64,000 bases of DNA from Membranipora membranacea. Taxonomy: Eukaryota; Bryozoa; Gymnolaemata; Cheilostomatida; Membraniporidae. Position 1 is the stretch's first letter. Each line of letters opens with the position of its first letter. The stretch is from assembly GCA_914767715.1 (NCBI GenBank), contig OU612071.1:10709493-10773492 (forward strand), given 5' to 3'. Of this stretch, positions 35,870 to 49,320 are shown piece by piece. The notes under the pieces were generated by a model. That model saw nothing but the letters and a program-made list of their open reading frames with translations. It did no database searches and was not told where the DNA came from. The position numbers and the translations under genes were made by a program.

Positions 35870-38800
35870 AAAGCAATAATGACTTCACAGAAATGTGAAG
35901 GTGTTCCTTACATTTTCACTTTCATCTCACAGCCGAAGTAATCTCCGACAATAAAACTACACGGTTATATTCGAGTATTTCTATGCACAGTCTTCGACTG
36001 GGATGAAACTTATATCAACTTGTAGCCCATCCTCTAAGGATTTCTGTGATGAAAAAGAGGTGTTTATCACTCTCTGTGCTCAGAAGCTAATATGAATAAT
36101 GCATTTGAAACCCTCAAAATTATTCTAGGATTGCTAGCAAAACTTTATGATCTTAGCCTATTTCACAGTATGATGTTAAACCAATATTTGACCACAGCCA
36201 ATCAAATAATGCCTAGTATGCGGTTAGTTCAATCAATTCCATAACAACAACAAGTTCACTTCTATCAATGAATCACCTCACAAGACCTTAGAAGACAAAA
36301 CTATATCAACTTCAAGCCAGTACACAGCTGAGAAATACAAAAATCAAGCTGGCTGCCATACGCAGCCTCAACGCTTCGGCTAAATAATGCCAGATGAGAG
36401 AATTACATCGGAAGTATTACTTTACCTTCAATATATGGATTTTTTGAGAACTATACAGCAACATGTAGCTTCTGATAGTAGCCTATTTTACCACAGAACA
36501 GCAATAGCCACTTGGAAATAAAGCTTTGAGACTGTGCATTACAGTGCCTGTGATTGAGAGATATGATGGACATATGAAATTGAGAGCCGTCAATAAAACA
36601 CGACGAAAAAAACATATCGCTCAGCTCTTGCCTCAAACTTAAACCTTAGAATATATGAGTCACATCTCGTAAGCACAGAAAGTGTACACATTTTTGTTGC
36701 TGATTTGCTAACGTCCGGCTGCAACTTAAATTTCTGATTTCTGTTATTTTTTTTGGTTTACCAGCAGGGAATTTTCCCAAGTTAAATAGCTTCATCATTT
36801 ATAATATTGTTTATATTATTGTTTGAAGCAGTCACATACTGCAACCTAATTTGAAAATTTCACTGGCTCGTACTTTTTCAGCTAAGGCCTCAACCTTTTG
36901 TACATAATTGTATATTGAGTTTCAGTATGATATCCTATTGCTCCTTGTGATATCCTATTACTGCTAGTTGTATTTATTCACTAGCAGGGACAACCTAATA
37001 ATAGCTAATTTTGTGTGTCTTAATTGATAAGTTTATTTATAATCAAATTGATTTAAAATCATCAGTTTTTGTTTAAAGTTTTAAAATAAATTGTGACCTC
37101 CCTCAAAACAAAAATTGACATCTCATAGAATGGGAAAACACCAAGCAATTTTTAGCCAAAATGCTCATGAAAAAATTGGTTGTTTTAAATATATCATTGG
37201 CATTTATATGCATTGTAGAACGGCTATCGAATGCTTGATGTTCAGTTTAGGGGGCCGAAAGATAAGAGCTATAACTAACAAAATCCAGCCATAAGCTGCT
37301 TGAGAGGTGCAAATTATTATCCTCCTTTCAATAAGTAAAATTAATTTCTCTCAAAGCATTTATGGAAGGATAGTGGGGTTTTAGTATCAGATGGTCGAGT
37401 CTTTAGCATGTTGACATTTCATTCTGAAATATAAAGAAAACAGGTCGTATTTATGTATTGGCAAGCAAAGGCTTGGTTATCTAGCATTACACTGTAAGAA
37501 TTCGTTACGCTAAAAGACAACATGGCATGGGGCCGTGGCCTTTTCAGAATCTGCTAGTGGAATTAATTTCCTTTGTTATCTGAGGCAGTGTAGACTATCA
37601 GTGTATTGAATGGCCATTAATAGGCTGCAGTGCAAAATATAACCAAAGATTATGAATACTATAGATGGATAATGTGTATAAATGGATAAATACTAGGTAT
37701 GGATAATATGAGTCATAGCAAAACCCATTTCAACAGGCAACACAGACCTTATTCATGTAATAATGTTTGGACTATGGTACGGACTAGGGATAAATACTAG
37801 AACAAGTTTGATTCAAATTGCCAGCAGTCTGGCCATCTTCAGTCTACTGGTGAGCTGGCAGCGGCTCAAACCCCGATTGCAGGCAAATTGGATCATGCTT
37901 GATCTAGATAAATACTAGGTATGGATGATGTAAGTCATAGCAAAACCATTTTCAGCAGGCAACACAGACTTTACTCATGTTATAATGTTTTAATTCACAA
38001 CAGAAAAATACAACAGGAGTGCATAATTTTTGGATTCTATAGCTCAATGATATTTATATATTTACTTACAATACCTTTCACTCTCACCAAATTCAAATCC
38101 TGAGACATCATGGAGCAGCTAATAGATTTGACATGCCGACCTGAAACATCATTTGGAGGAAAGCTGTTTTAGATTGACATATTTTGTGTACTACCTCGTT
38201 GCCATGCTGGAATAAAAAACAACATATTTTTTACTGAGTGCATCGCAAACAAAGGGACTGTAGAACTGATTGAAATTTATTGGTGAAACGCCGGTACTAT
38301 CAGCCTCGCACCAACAAGCAACAATCAGTTAAACACAGACACAGGCCAAATCTTAAATGTACGATCTTAAGATAAGAACTGACAAGAATTTGGGGTAGTT
38401 AATAGTGGCAGCCACTCGGGCCCTACCAAACATACAGTTTAGGGTATTGTCTGTTCATTTGTCAAGCGCCCTTCATTGTTCACCCTGACATTAGAATTAT
38501 GCCAGGATACAATATTTGAATAAATTGGGAATTTCCTTTTGGAGTTGGCTGGTAATAAACCTTTTTGATACTTAAAAAGATTGCTCTTCATGCGCTGGTA
38601 AATTTATTAAAGACTGAAAGAACGAGGCATCAATGATAACAGTTATAGATATTGCGACTTTCTATACTACTTTCAGTTTAATTTGAGAATATGAAAATGT
38701 CACATACTTTACCTGACCCTCTCATTACTCACAAATAGACAATTAACTGCCCCAAAGTGAAGGTGATGTATGGTAGTTGTGGACACTGAAAGCTGAAAAG

Positions 38801-39648
38801 AGAACTGATTACTTATTGAGAACAGGATGCGAAAGAGGACAGGAAGGTGAAATTGTTAGATGTTAGTGTGGGTAACAGAGTTTCGCATCCTGTTTCTCTC
38901 CAACATACCTCGATTCGATGCCACGCTTTCTGGTTCAGAGGTTGCGGCGAGAAGGTATTCTGTATAACTTCATTCTCCTTCTGGTTTTTCCTAAAGCTTT
39001 ATATCTACAACTATTATTCATCTTAATATTAGGTATCATATTGGTGTCATGAAGGCTGCCGGCAGGATGTAGGACAGAGCATCAAGAATAATTTTTGAAG
39101 TAAGAATTTTGTGGGTGACATAGCATAGTTAGTTGAATTTTCTGTTTAAGATCACTGATTTTAAAAATATCCCTGGCCTTGCTTCTAAACTAAGCTCACA
39201 CTGAGTCAATAACATAAATTCTGTGGAATATTTTGAGATGTGATGGGAAAATTTTTGTACTGTATGACAGGCTGGTGAATCATTTCACCAGCCCATACTG
39301 TTTGACGTATTGCTAAACAATATGAGATGTGTTTATTGTCACATAGGTGTTGCCAGGCTTGTGGCTGATGATAAAACTTAGTGAGACAATTTTGTTATCA
39401 TTAGAGGTTTCACTGGCCATACAACATCCCACAATGAATGAAATCAAGGGAGCCAAACCCTGTTCCGGCCTATATGTAAAAGTGGCCAAAATTTGGAGGG
39501 AAATGTTTTCAGTGGTTAAAAATGGAGGGAAGGCTTCTCAGTGGTCGAAAAAGGAGGGAAAGTAGCCAAAATGTTATGATAAAAGGCCATCATACAAGAG
39601 TGTCTGTTCATTCCAGTGATATAAGTCTATAGAAAGCAGATTGCAAAT
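35870..39648. other. Low-copy region without a recognised gene
   Basis: After the copy I upstream flank ends (about 35880, AACCAAAGCAATAATGACT) the sequence is not repeated elsewhere in the window. Short frames (36451-36636, 37921-38103, 39347-39565) lack splice context or family features. It probably includes the promoter and 5'UTR of the gene that starts at 39649; no clear TATA box stands out. Confidence 0.45.
37655..37990 (+). repeat. Short direct repeat pair
   Basis: The stretch around 37685-37772 (AAATACTAGGTATGGATAAT, then CAACAGGCAACACAGACC) is repeated at about 37911-37993 with scattered mismatches. Unit about 85 bp, separated by about 140 bp. No associated gene. Confidence 0.7.
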
Positions 39649-42600
39649 ATGGCTTCACCAGTAACTTTTTGTGGGTACGCTGACATTCAGTTGTTTTTAA
39701 AGTATAAAGACGTCAACGTTGATGACTACAACCTACTTGTCCATGATGGGATGAAAATAGAGAAGGCGTATTGGCAGAAAAAGGGTAAACTTTACAGTGA
39801 TTATCTTTCCCAAAGGTAAGTGACACAGTTAAAATAAAATAGGATACAATACAGTATTTTCTCACAAGCTTAGAAAATTGAGTGTATACATTCCAGGCAA
39901 AATGTTCCATTTTATAAATTTGAGCCACCAAAATTCAGGAAGCAATGTGTACCAAAAAAATAATGACAAATCATCTGCCAAGCAAAATAATTATTGGAAG
40001 GCAAATACTCGATATTAATTGATAAATCATCATGCTTGAAGAATAATACATTTACACCTTGTAATCCATAATAAACTGAGTGAGCTTGTGACTGGCATTA
40101 AATTATTTATTGCTGTCAATTTATCCTAATTATCAGTTGACTCATAGAATCTGCCTGAGTAAATAGTTTTAAAATTTAGGGTCTGAAGTTGGGTAATAAT
40201 AGATTAGATTATTAAACTGCTACAATAATTTTTATGAGCACAGAAAATTCATAATTACCACTTGCTGAATCGCTAGCAGCCTGCAGGGTACGGGACAGGC
40301 GTAATGTATTTGGGTATAAGGCTATTATTCCACAGAAATTAATCGGCTCGTTATCATAATGACCAAGTATTTGCTTTTTACACCTACCTTCAACAAGAAA
40401 ATACTCCGTATACTCCAAGCTATGAATCATAATTACCAATTCTTCTGCTGTGGCTAAAAAACAGAAGACGATAATATAGGAGTCTTGTGTAATGATACAA
40501 CTTATTATTAATCATTTACAGGAAACGATTCCGAGATGGCAAAAGAGGCATCAGACAGTACCGAGCCTACTTTTCAAAACAGAATTGGAGGGCTCTTGAT
40601 GCATCCACAATGAAAGAGCATCGAGTAATGAACTGCCTTAAATGCTCACAAATACCTGATTTCCAACTCAAAAAAGCAAACCAAACATTCGTACAAGCAT
40701 TGGAGAACAACAATGTTGTGGCTCAGCAACCGCAACCGCAAACTCCGAGAGCTTGTCAACGGCTCCAAAATGAGCAAACTCCACAGAGAAGACTCTCACT
40801 AGAAGATATACCAAGGGGACTGGTGAGGACGCTGTACAAACAAATGAAGAAAGGAGACATTCCTAAAAGACTGCTACAGAAAATAATAAAAGATTCAATG
40901 ACCGAGGAAAACATACCAAAGAAGTTAAAAAGAATAATCATCGCCAAAGCTCAGGCCATGCAGCGTACTGCAGCAATTAAAAAAGAACTAACAACTATTT
41001 TTCTCTCAAATACTTCTTTTATAAAACATGACCGGATGAGGGTGACGCAGTTCGGTTCGTACAAGAGGAACAAGGTGAAGACACATGTTGGGCCAATTGA
41101 CTCATATTCCTTCAACCAGAAAATCGTCAGAGACACATTCCAGCAAGTCTCCAATGGAACGATGGATCTGGGAAGAAAAATGACAGGAAGGTGGGCACCA
41201 CTAGCTTTCTCCGCTAGCCTAAGGAAGTGATTTGGACCTCAACCAAAGGCTCTGAACGGTGGACAGGTGGGTTTTTCTATTATCAAACTACTAATTTTCA
41301 ACTCAATTGTATTGAGAGTGAAAAATGACATGAAAACATCACTGTTAATCTTAACACCCAGTCTTAAACTATATTAAAGACTATGAAGATAAGCAGCAAG
41401 GTCAAACAAGGAAAACAGCATTATTCCCATCGTTTCGTTATTTAACGATCTTGATTATAGTATGTATATCTTTCGTCTGTTTGCAGGTTTTACAGGCCTA
41501 TGCTGCTCAACTGGGCTATTCTTTCACCATAAGGCATCATGAGAGGGTAACCTGGGATAAACATGACTGTGGTGGCGTGGTGTATCGATCTCACCACAGT
41601 TCGATACTAAAAAAAGAAAGGAATCGAATGATTCAGGATGGGGAGATATATATTGGTCAGGCAGTTTGTCCAATATTAGTCAGCAAGACAATTTTCGATT
41701 CACAGACAAACTGCATAACTAAAAAAACAACTGAGGTTTCCGGAAGAAAGATCTCGCTCCTCAAGATCAGGAAAGATCACCTGAATTTTATGGAGAGGAA
41801 GGGATTGCTCCGGGAGACTCGGCCTGATTTGATGCCATTGGATGATCTGAAAACACATCTGACCAGGAACAAAGGTATAATTTTCAGCACTGGGCTTATA
41901 TTAAGAACCTCTTTTCATCATGACCACACCTTACACCTTTGACCTCCTTTTAGCAGCAGGGAAGCAGTGAAACGTATGCCTTGCCTTCAGCAAAATTTAA
42001 CCATTAATTTCAAATTTGAAGAGTTTAAAAATCTGCTATTGACAGTTCACATACCTTGATAACTAGCCCACTAATAAGTTCTGCTGAATCAGTAAGTAGA
42101 TTGGTCAGTGTGAATGCCATCAGTGTCACCACCCTTCTGGGGAAAAGTCAAAACTCTACTCAAAGTTCTACTAGTGATGTTCTAGGTTCTGCATCAGCTG
42201 AAAGTAAAAAAAAGAAACAGTCCCTGTTGAAGCCAAAGCAATAACAGTATTTTTTAATTACAGTGCCATTTACCGATCAAGCTACAAGAGAACACCTATG
42301 CCAGAAGCTAATAGAGGTAGAGACCACTCGTCACCTGAATATCTGGCATGATCACAGTGAAATAGCAGGTAATGAACAATTTTCTTAAGATAAAATGTGA
42401 GTGACAGCACTGGCAGCAAATCCATAGTTGTTTTTATTTCAAAACTAAACTAGATTTTTGGTTCTATTTGGCTCTTCATTGAGCTGAAAGATAGAGGACG
42501 CTGATACAATCGGATTATGAAGCCATTGAATAGTTTGGACGGGAGTGGAAAATTTATTGTAAGCACCAAGTTCTTGGCTCATTATTAATATTCTCCATGT

Positions 42601-45600
42601 TCCCTGTTTTGCTTCAATTCTAAGAATAACTTTATCACGGATATTTTTTTATTTCCTTTTTGAAGGGCACTCACATTATGTCATTAATGTGGCATTTGTC
42701 TACGATGAAGCTGTCTACAAGACCGCCAAAGAAGTTGGGTAAGGTAATTTCTGATCAGGATAAAATTTAATATTGTTCCTTTGAAATTTAGTTTCGCACA
42801 GATGACTGCTTAAAAATCTTTACCTGCTTAGATGTTTTTATCAGGTTATCGATGCCACCTATTTACACAACTCACTTTTAGTTCTAGGTTCTGCCTTGAA
42901 AATATTTCACATGAGATCACAATGACCAAACTGTTGCATAAAACAAATCATCAGTATACCATGAGTACTAATACCATAATCTTGTCAATATTTTCAAATG
43001 GGAAGCAACGCTATGTCAACACTGGTACTTTTTTTTTCAGATTTGATGTCCAGACTGTGGTTGAGAGGCCATACCTCCACTTTATCGGCCGATCAAAGTG
43101 TTCTACTGAGGACCAATTGGTATATATACCAGAGCGTATAATTGAACTCCAACAGTGTGGCACCCCCTTGTCTTTTCAAGGGCGAGAGTATAAAGATGTT
43201 ATACGATTTAATACAGGTAGGAAAATCACAGCAGAATACATTATTAGGTTTATTTTCACTTCCTAAATACAATGGCTTGGACCAAACTACATTGGATTTT
43301 AGACTGACCAGGATCTTCAATGGAGACTTGTTTTTGAGGAGAGGGGGTGGATTGCAACAACTTTCCAATATATTTTCATTTTGAATAAAAATACACTTAG
43401 AATAATGTTAAGCTTCCATCAGAGTAAATGATGTAACAGGGATAAAATGTCTATAAACCATGCAGCATGTGATCCTTGCTTTTGTAGGTGATCTGCCAGC
43501 TCGCGAGTTTGAGACTGGCAATGCGGGAGGTGGTGACTACCCCTGTCATTGTGGCAGACATTCAGACTGCTTCACGAAGCCTAGTCAGCTCTTTTTAGAC
43601 CCACCATATAATTCCTTACAACAGCGAATCTCCCTGATCAATAAAACGTCAAACCCACAAGAAGGAGTGTACCCAGATAAAATGAAAGTAAGTAGTGTCA
43701 AATCATGTAAGTTTGCTAAGTGTGGTGACTGGTACCTCAATCCGGAAGCTTGTCAGTATTGGGCTGCCCAGCGCCTAGGCGAATTTTCTTTTCTATTTGA
43801 TCGCAGGGTTTTAAAGCATAATTATTTATTTCCCTAAACATTTGTAGAAAGAAGCTGTACAGCAACAACTGGACAACATGGGAGTAGAAAGGAGAGGTGA
43901 TGAATGTTTAGGGCCACTCAAAGACATGCTAAAGACTACTCTGAAAGGTAACAACTCTTCAATTGTATCATATAAGGTCATTAAAACAGGTGGAAACCTC
44001 AGGTCACTGGCATTATTAATCAGCAACATCAGTATAGGAAAGTTATATCAAAGATGCTGTAACAACTTTTCCTACTAATGAAGGTTTTATTCATCAGAGG
44101 CCTTGAATCAAATAATGTTATTTTGCCAGGTGTGCGAAGACTACCAGCCCTATGCTCACAGGGGCATTCACTAGAGGAGCTTGGACTGGAACTGTATGAA
44201 GTGGTGCACTGTGATCCGCTGCATGACTTCAAAAACATTATTCAAAACATATTTGAGGAGCTACCACATCAAATCCAGAATTTGGAGCTGAAGTCAAAAG
44301 TTTCAGAGTTTTGTAAGTCATGTATCGGCGAACGGCGCAATATCAGAGGAACAGATGCTAGGCAGTATCTGGTGAATCTCGCTCTGCTTTTGGAGAATAT
44401 GATTTATCAGAGAGATAGGTATGGAGAGGATGATGAGTCATTGGCTAATTGCTCGCCATAAGCCAGGCTCATACCTGATATTATGATCACAATCAATTTA
44501 TCCTATTATTAGTTGACTAATAGAATTTACCTGAATAAATAGTTTTAAAATTTAGGGTCTGAAGTTATGAAGTTAGATTATTAAACTGCTACAATAATTT
44601 TTATGAACACAGAAAATTCATAATGACCACTTGCTGGATCGCTAGCAGCCTGCAGGGTACGGGACAGGCGTAATGTATTTGGGTATAAGGCTATTATTCC
44701 ACAGAAATTAATCAGCTCGTAATCATAATGACCAAGTATTTGCTTTTTACGCCTACCTTCAACAAGAAAATACTCCGTATACTCCAAGCTATGAATCATA
44801 ATTACCAATTATTCTGCTGTGGCTAAAAAACAGAAGGCGATAATATAGGAGTCTTGTGTTATGATGCAACTTATTATTAAGTTCAAATTGGTTCTATTTG
44901 GTCTTAGTGATAATTTCAATCATCCCAGAGTATTTCATCTTATTGTGACATTGTTTATGTTATTTTATTTGTTAATTGTTATTTGTTATTATGTTATTTG
45001 TTTATGTTATGTGCTATTTTTAGGCAGATAAGGAAAGTCTCAAGAATGATCAGGGCTCTGACAGAGCTCCAGAGACTGGCCTATCAGACCCAGGAAGATC
45101 GGACCTGCAGAGATGCCTTACGGTTCCACCTCAATGCTCTAGTGTTTTCGGTGCTATATACAGAACTATTTGCCTCCCCCAAAAACAAAAGCCTAAGAGC
45201 CATGTTTGGAGCACCCTATCATTCAATCGTGTGTCACATGCCACAACTATATCGGATCATATCGCTACGCTCTATTGTGACAGAAACCTCTGAGAGGATT
45301 TTTCATGAGCTAAAGTGAGTAGAGTGCATCTCGGTTCCTTCATGGTAAAGAGTATCATCATCAAAATCGTGATAAAATTCAAATTTCAATTCCAAAACCT
45401 CAATCCTCATGGAGATAATATTTAATCTTCACCACTATCATGACACAATAAAATTCTTTGCAAAGAAAGCAAGTCAAAGAAATCTGAGAATAATATGATA
45501 TTGAGAGTCAACGTGTAACCTGTTTCACCTCAAGTTAAGCAGTTATAAAAGGCTGCTTTGTTAATTCTGCTAATTTTTGTATTTTTGAAGGCAAATGTCA

Positions 45601-46867
45601 GACACAAGTAACAAACACCCTCCAAATGTAACTGAAAATATTATAGTGAGGACTCACTTTATCACTGAACACAGTTTATCAAGAGCCAGCAAAGAATTCT
45701 TAAAACAGAACACACGAATCGAGAGGTCAGCTGTGTCACTGTCAGCGGATCACCTGACACCATCTGGCAGGACGATTTTAACACGAGATATGATGAGCAA
45801 GAATCGGGTAAGTTGTCTGACACAATAAACTAATAACAATCTCTGATTCACTCGCTCACTCACTCGCATTGAGACAGTCTCTTGTTTGCCAGATTAGAAA
45901 ATTAAAGAGTGAAGGAAATTTTATATTATTTATTTCCCAGACTGCAACGCTAGCTACGCTGAGACATATTGCTGATTTTATTCTACCTGGACCTGGTCAC
46001 TGGTATGACGTGGAAGAGGACGGGACATTGATTTTCTTTGATGGGCCTGAGGATGACGTGTCTATCAACGAATCTCAGCTGTATCATTTCAGGTTTGTCA
46101 TACATAAACTAGTATATTGTTCATTTTTTCCAATTTTTTATAATGAAACCAATCACCATAGCCTAGAACAAATTTAATCCAATTGCCTGCATTCCTGTTG
46201 CTCCCTTCCACTGGTCACTCCGCGGCGTGACCAGTGGGTCAGGAGCAACTCGGAATGCAGAAAAATGGACCCAACTTGGTCTAACCATAGCCTCACAATA
46301 ACACTACTGCTCATATCACAGTAATTTAGGTCATCTAGCATATTCCTTTTCTCTTGAAGGGACACAACTGTAAGAAAACTGGAATCAGCTATCAAGGAAG
46401 CCTGGCGGAAATGTTTGGATAGCACACACAGACTAAACATAGACCTCATAACAGATTTAACACCAGCAACTGGTAGGTATATGGATTTTTTATATGGTAA
46501 TGATAATGTTTGAGTATGGCAGTATGCATACCTTCATATGATGTCATCCTAATCCCTCTATATAGAATAGTTTGGCCTGGTTGAGTAGTTTTCCAATAAT
46601 TGTCTATGTTGGCCTGCTTTTCGCTCCACAGGTGTAGCTGAAGCTGTAGGTGCAACAGTGTTGACTCCTGAAGTTCTAGATAAAACTGTCCAGGCACCTG
46701 AAGTTGAAGCTGAAGCTTTGTCTGCAGAAGACTCATCTGAGTGCACCTTGTCGCCATCACCATACAAGAATACTAGCATCACCGAGTCAGAGTCAGTGGT
46801 TGAAGTCACCCCCAAACCTGGTAATAATAGAGAATTGATTTTAGGAAATCATAGAATTAATCATTAG
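39649..46867 (+). CDS. 14-exon gene of an uncharacterised metazoan family, interrupted by one in-frame TGA
   Basis: Exons: 39649-39815, 40522-41266, 41487-41874, 42264-42368, 42666-42738, 43041-43216, 43488-43687, 43848-43947, 44130-44418, 45024-45314, 45591-45807, 45941-46092, 46360-46472 and 46632 to about 46820 (or on to the stop at 46867). All 13 introns are GT-AG and phases agree throughout, giving about 1083 codons. The frame is broken only by TGA at 41228-41230 in exon 2; the same frame then stays open for 12 codons to a CAG/GTGGGT donor in the right phase. The N-terminal half is Lys/Arg-rich. Exon 6 has VVERPYLHF, exon 7 a possible metal-binding YPCHCGRHSDCF, exon 8 a SAP-like helix pair, exon 9 CDPLHDFKN, exon 10 FGAPYHSIVCHMPQ, and exon 14 is acidic and Ser-rich. 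The pattern recalls multi-copy uncharacterised sponge and cnidarian proteins that may come from a transposon; this is memory, not a search. The gene may be a recent pseudogene. Confidence 0.72.
40116..40511. repeat. Intronic direct repeat DR1 (intron 1 of the 14-exon gene)
   Basis: About 396 bp, repeated with few differences at 44493-44880. It ends 10 bases before the exon 2 acceptor. On the minus strand 40453-40388 looks like an exon (AG before CCACAGCAG, then a GTAGGT donor, phase 1 to 1, reading IHSLEYTEYFLVEG). The second copy has TAA in that frame, so I do not call a gene. Probably an interspersed element. Confidence 0.7.
44493..44880. repeat. Intronic direct repeat DR2 (intron 9 of the 14-exon gene)
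   Basis: Second copy of the repeat at 40116-40511, same orientation, about 4.4 kb apart. Recombination between the two would delete exons 2-9. Confidence 0.7.
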
Positions 46868-46984
46868 CAATTGTGGCCATGATATGATTGTTATACTTAT
46901 GGAAAACAGGTCAAAGACTACGCGTTGTTTTCAGCTTTTCATACTTTTTGATGAGGCCCCAACTGCTCTCTGCCCTCACCCCTT

Positions 46985-49320
46985 CAATGCAGTACAAGTC
47001 AGTAAACTGAATCGTATCTGTACACAGTCAAATTATATACCTAATACTACATAATTTTACAAGATTCAATTATGTATATATCTGAAACGAAAAAACTAGT
47101 ATGAAGACTATCAAATAATGCTCAATCCAATGCTAAATATAGACACCCCAAACAAGTGGAGACACATATTTGTATAACCACAACAGGATACTTCTTAGGG
47201 ACAAATCTGCAACTTGGATTTTCAATTGAGTTAGATGCTAAAGCTAAACCTCCTTGCACACAGTTTAACAATTATATCGCAAACACGAAATATCAATACC
47301 TAATTTTTTATGATATTCAGTTTGGTAGTGTCATACCAGTATGGTAGGGATCGAAATCTCCACTGCCAATATACACTATAATAAATGAAATGAAATTGAA
47401 AGAAAAAAGTGCTCACTGTTTGTTCGAGCTAGAACAGTGACACAACTCTCAGCATCATCTATTTATGATTGTTAAATTTAATCTCTCTTGAGTCATCGGT
47501 TGAAAGTGTAGGTTAAAATGTCAGTAAAAGTTAATGGTATAGTAATTCACATAATACCGAAAATGGGGCAGCAAATAGCACCACCAAGATTTGGTTTGGT
47601 TTTTTACAATTTTATGACTTTGAAATTATGCGCCTGGAAAGAAACTAGCAATCGGCTACAAGGAAAATTTTGCCAGCTCTAGGTTATGGAAAAGTGTTCT
47701 AGTTTTAAATTTAAACTTTTTGAACTGATTGAGAGGCATTATGTAGAAATAGCTGATGATCACAGGCCATTTCTTTCATCACGTTTTTAGAAATCAATCT
47801 TATTTTTTGGGTGCCATTTGATCTATCAGGAAAACATAGGGAGACATAAGGAAAACATCAGCAGAAATGACAGATGAACTTCAGTTTTATATCATTGGAA
47901 TGCTTATAATACTGTGAGTAGCAATATAGTGTGCACGATACCTGCCAAAAATCCCAAATTTCAAAAGTTTGTGGGGTACTGATTGGGTCTTTCCAGGGTT
48001 TTTCTCCCTTGCAGAAATCGTAGGAAAAAGAGAAGACAAGTTGAGGGAATCGGGGATGTGCAACAAAAAAATAGAGCTATCATCTGTAAATTATAATACT
48101 AGATCACTTGAAATTGGATATCAGTTAAGATTACTGCCTACACTGCAGACTTGGATCCTGTGGTTGTGGGAAACTTAAGAGCTTGTATAACTTTTTGAGC
48201 TCTCCAATATGATGTATGGTGACCCTGCACTTGACATTTCTGCCCTAAACTTAAACCTACAGATTCGGCATTAGCCATAACTTAAAAGTCATCACAATAA
48301 TATGGCGATAGCGGAGCCGGTTTATTGATAATTATAATGGTAATTATGTTATTTGGCATTAACGATTATCAGGGTCAATTTTGTGGCGTATAGAGGGCTT
48401 CCAGGATCCTGCACTTCGTCCTGTTCTATTTTAGGGATTCTGCAACATAATTGCAGTCAGAAAACAAAAAACGAAGCTTTGCAGAGAGGGGGGACCATAG
48501 ACTTAATATACTACCTAGACAGGCCAATAGCATTCAATACTCTCCCACTTAAATAGCATGACATGACGTGATTAGTTTGTGCTGTGAGCCATAGTTTACT
48601 ATATATCCATCAATGAAATAATGTGAAAAATCTAGGGACGCTGGGCATGATATCAGCCCCTGTCCAGCCCCTTATTATTCAAACACAAAGACAATTGGTG
48701 AGTGTATGTAAAAGACCTTTCCGCACAAGACGGTATCCATAATTTGTCTCCAGAACCAGAACTTTTATGATAGGAGACAATCATTAGCCAATAAACATTG
48801 AAATAAATACAGTCATTTACCCTCAGCTTTTCCATCACTACTATAAAAATGTAAAGAATACCTATAACACAAGATCACAATTATTTTGTTGGATGAGCCA
48901 GATCTAAGCACCAGCACCATCACCATCATCATTTTTTCCTTAAAATGATTTGTGGTTGTGACTGAACACAACCAGTCTGCTCAAACTGGATTGCTAACTT
49001 TATTATCGCTTCACAAAGAAGAATAGATATGTGCTGTTAAATGAGTATGCAAACTACAGATAGCTGTTGTTCCTGAGTATGTATGATGAATCTAGAGTTT
49101 GTGACAATAACTTAACATTATTATATTTCAGTACTGTAGGCAAAATCTAATGACCTTTACCGTAGCCAAACTTAATTATGCCGGTAAGGTTCTTTGAGTT
49201 TATAAATGTGATATCGGCGTCAACAGTGAATGTCTATTGCTTCCCTGACCTATACACAGAAACAGCAGCGTGAAAAAAAAAGTTGTTACTGAGATGTCTA
49301 AAACTGGTTAAACAAAATTG
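46985..49320. repeat. Arm 2 of the 2.3-kb inverted repeat
   Basis: Reverse complement of about 22215-24500. The first 260 bp are peptide-gene 3' flank (TACATAATTTTACAAGATTC). They break off at GAGTTAGATG, joined to CTAAAGCTAAACCTCC, the same junction as at 24270 in arm 1. So the whole composite block was copied, not just an element. Frame 47969-48178 mirrors 23349-23558. No gene recognised. Confidence 0.75.

Noticed and set aside
40388-40453. Minus-strand coding exon (IHSLEYTEYFLVEG) in the intronic repeat
   Set aside because: Splice borders look good, but the second repeat copy has a TAA in the same frame and no neighbouring exon could be joined convincingly.
41228-41230. TGA read as selenocysteine
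   Set aside because: No reason to expect a selenoprotein in this context and no SECIS-like element could be identified by eye; a nonsense mutation or variant is simpler.
42056-42244. Extra Ser/Lys-rich exon between exons 3 and 4 of the 14-exon gene
   Set aside because: The frame is open and coding-like, but no acceptor and donor fit the phase 1 to phase 1 requirement, and exons 3 and 4 join cleanly without it.
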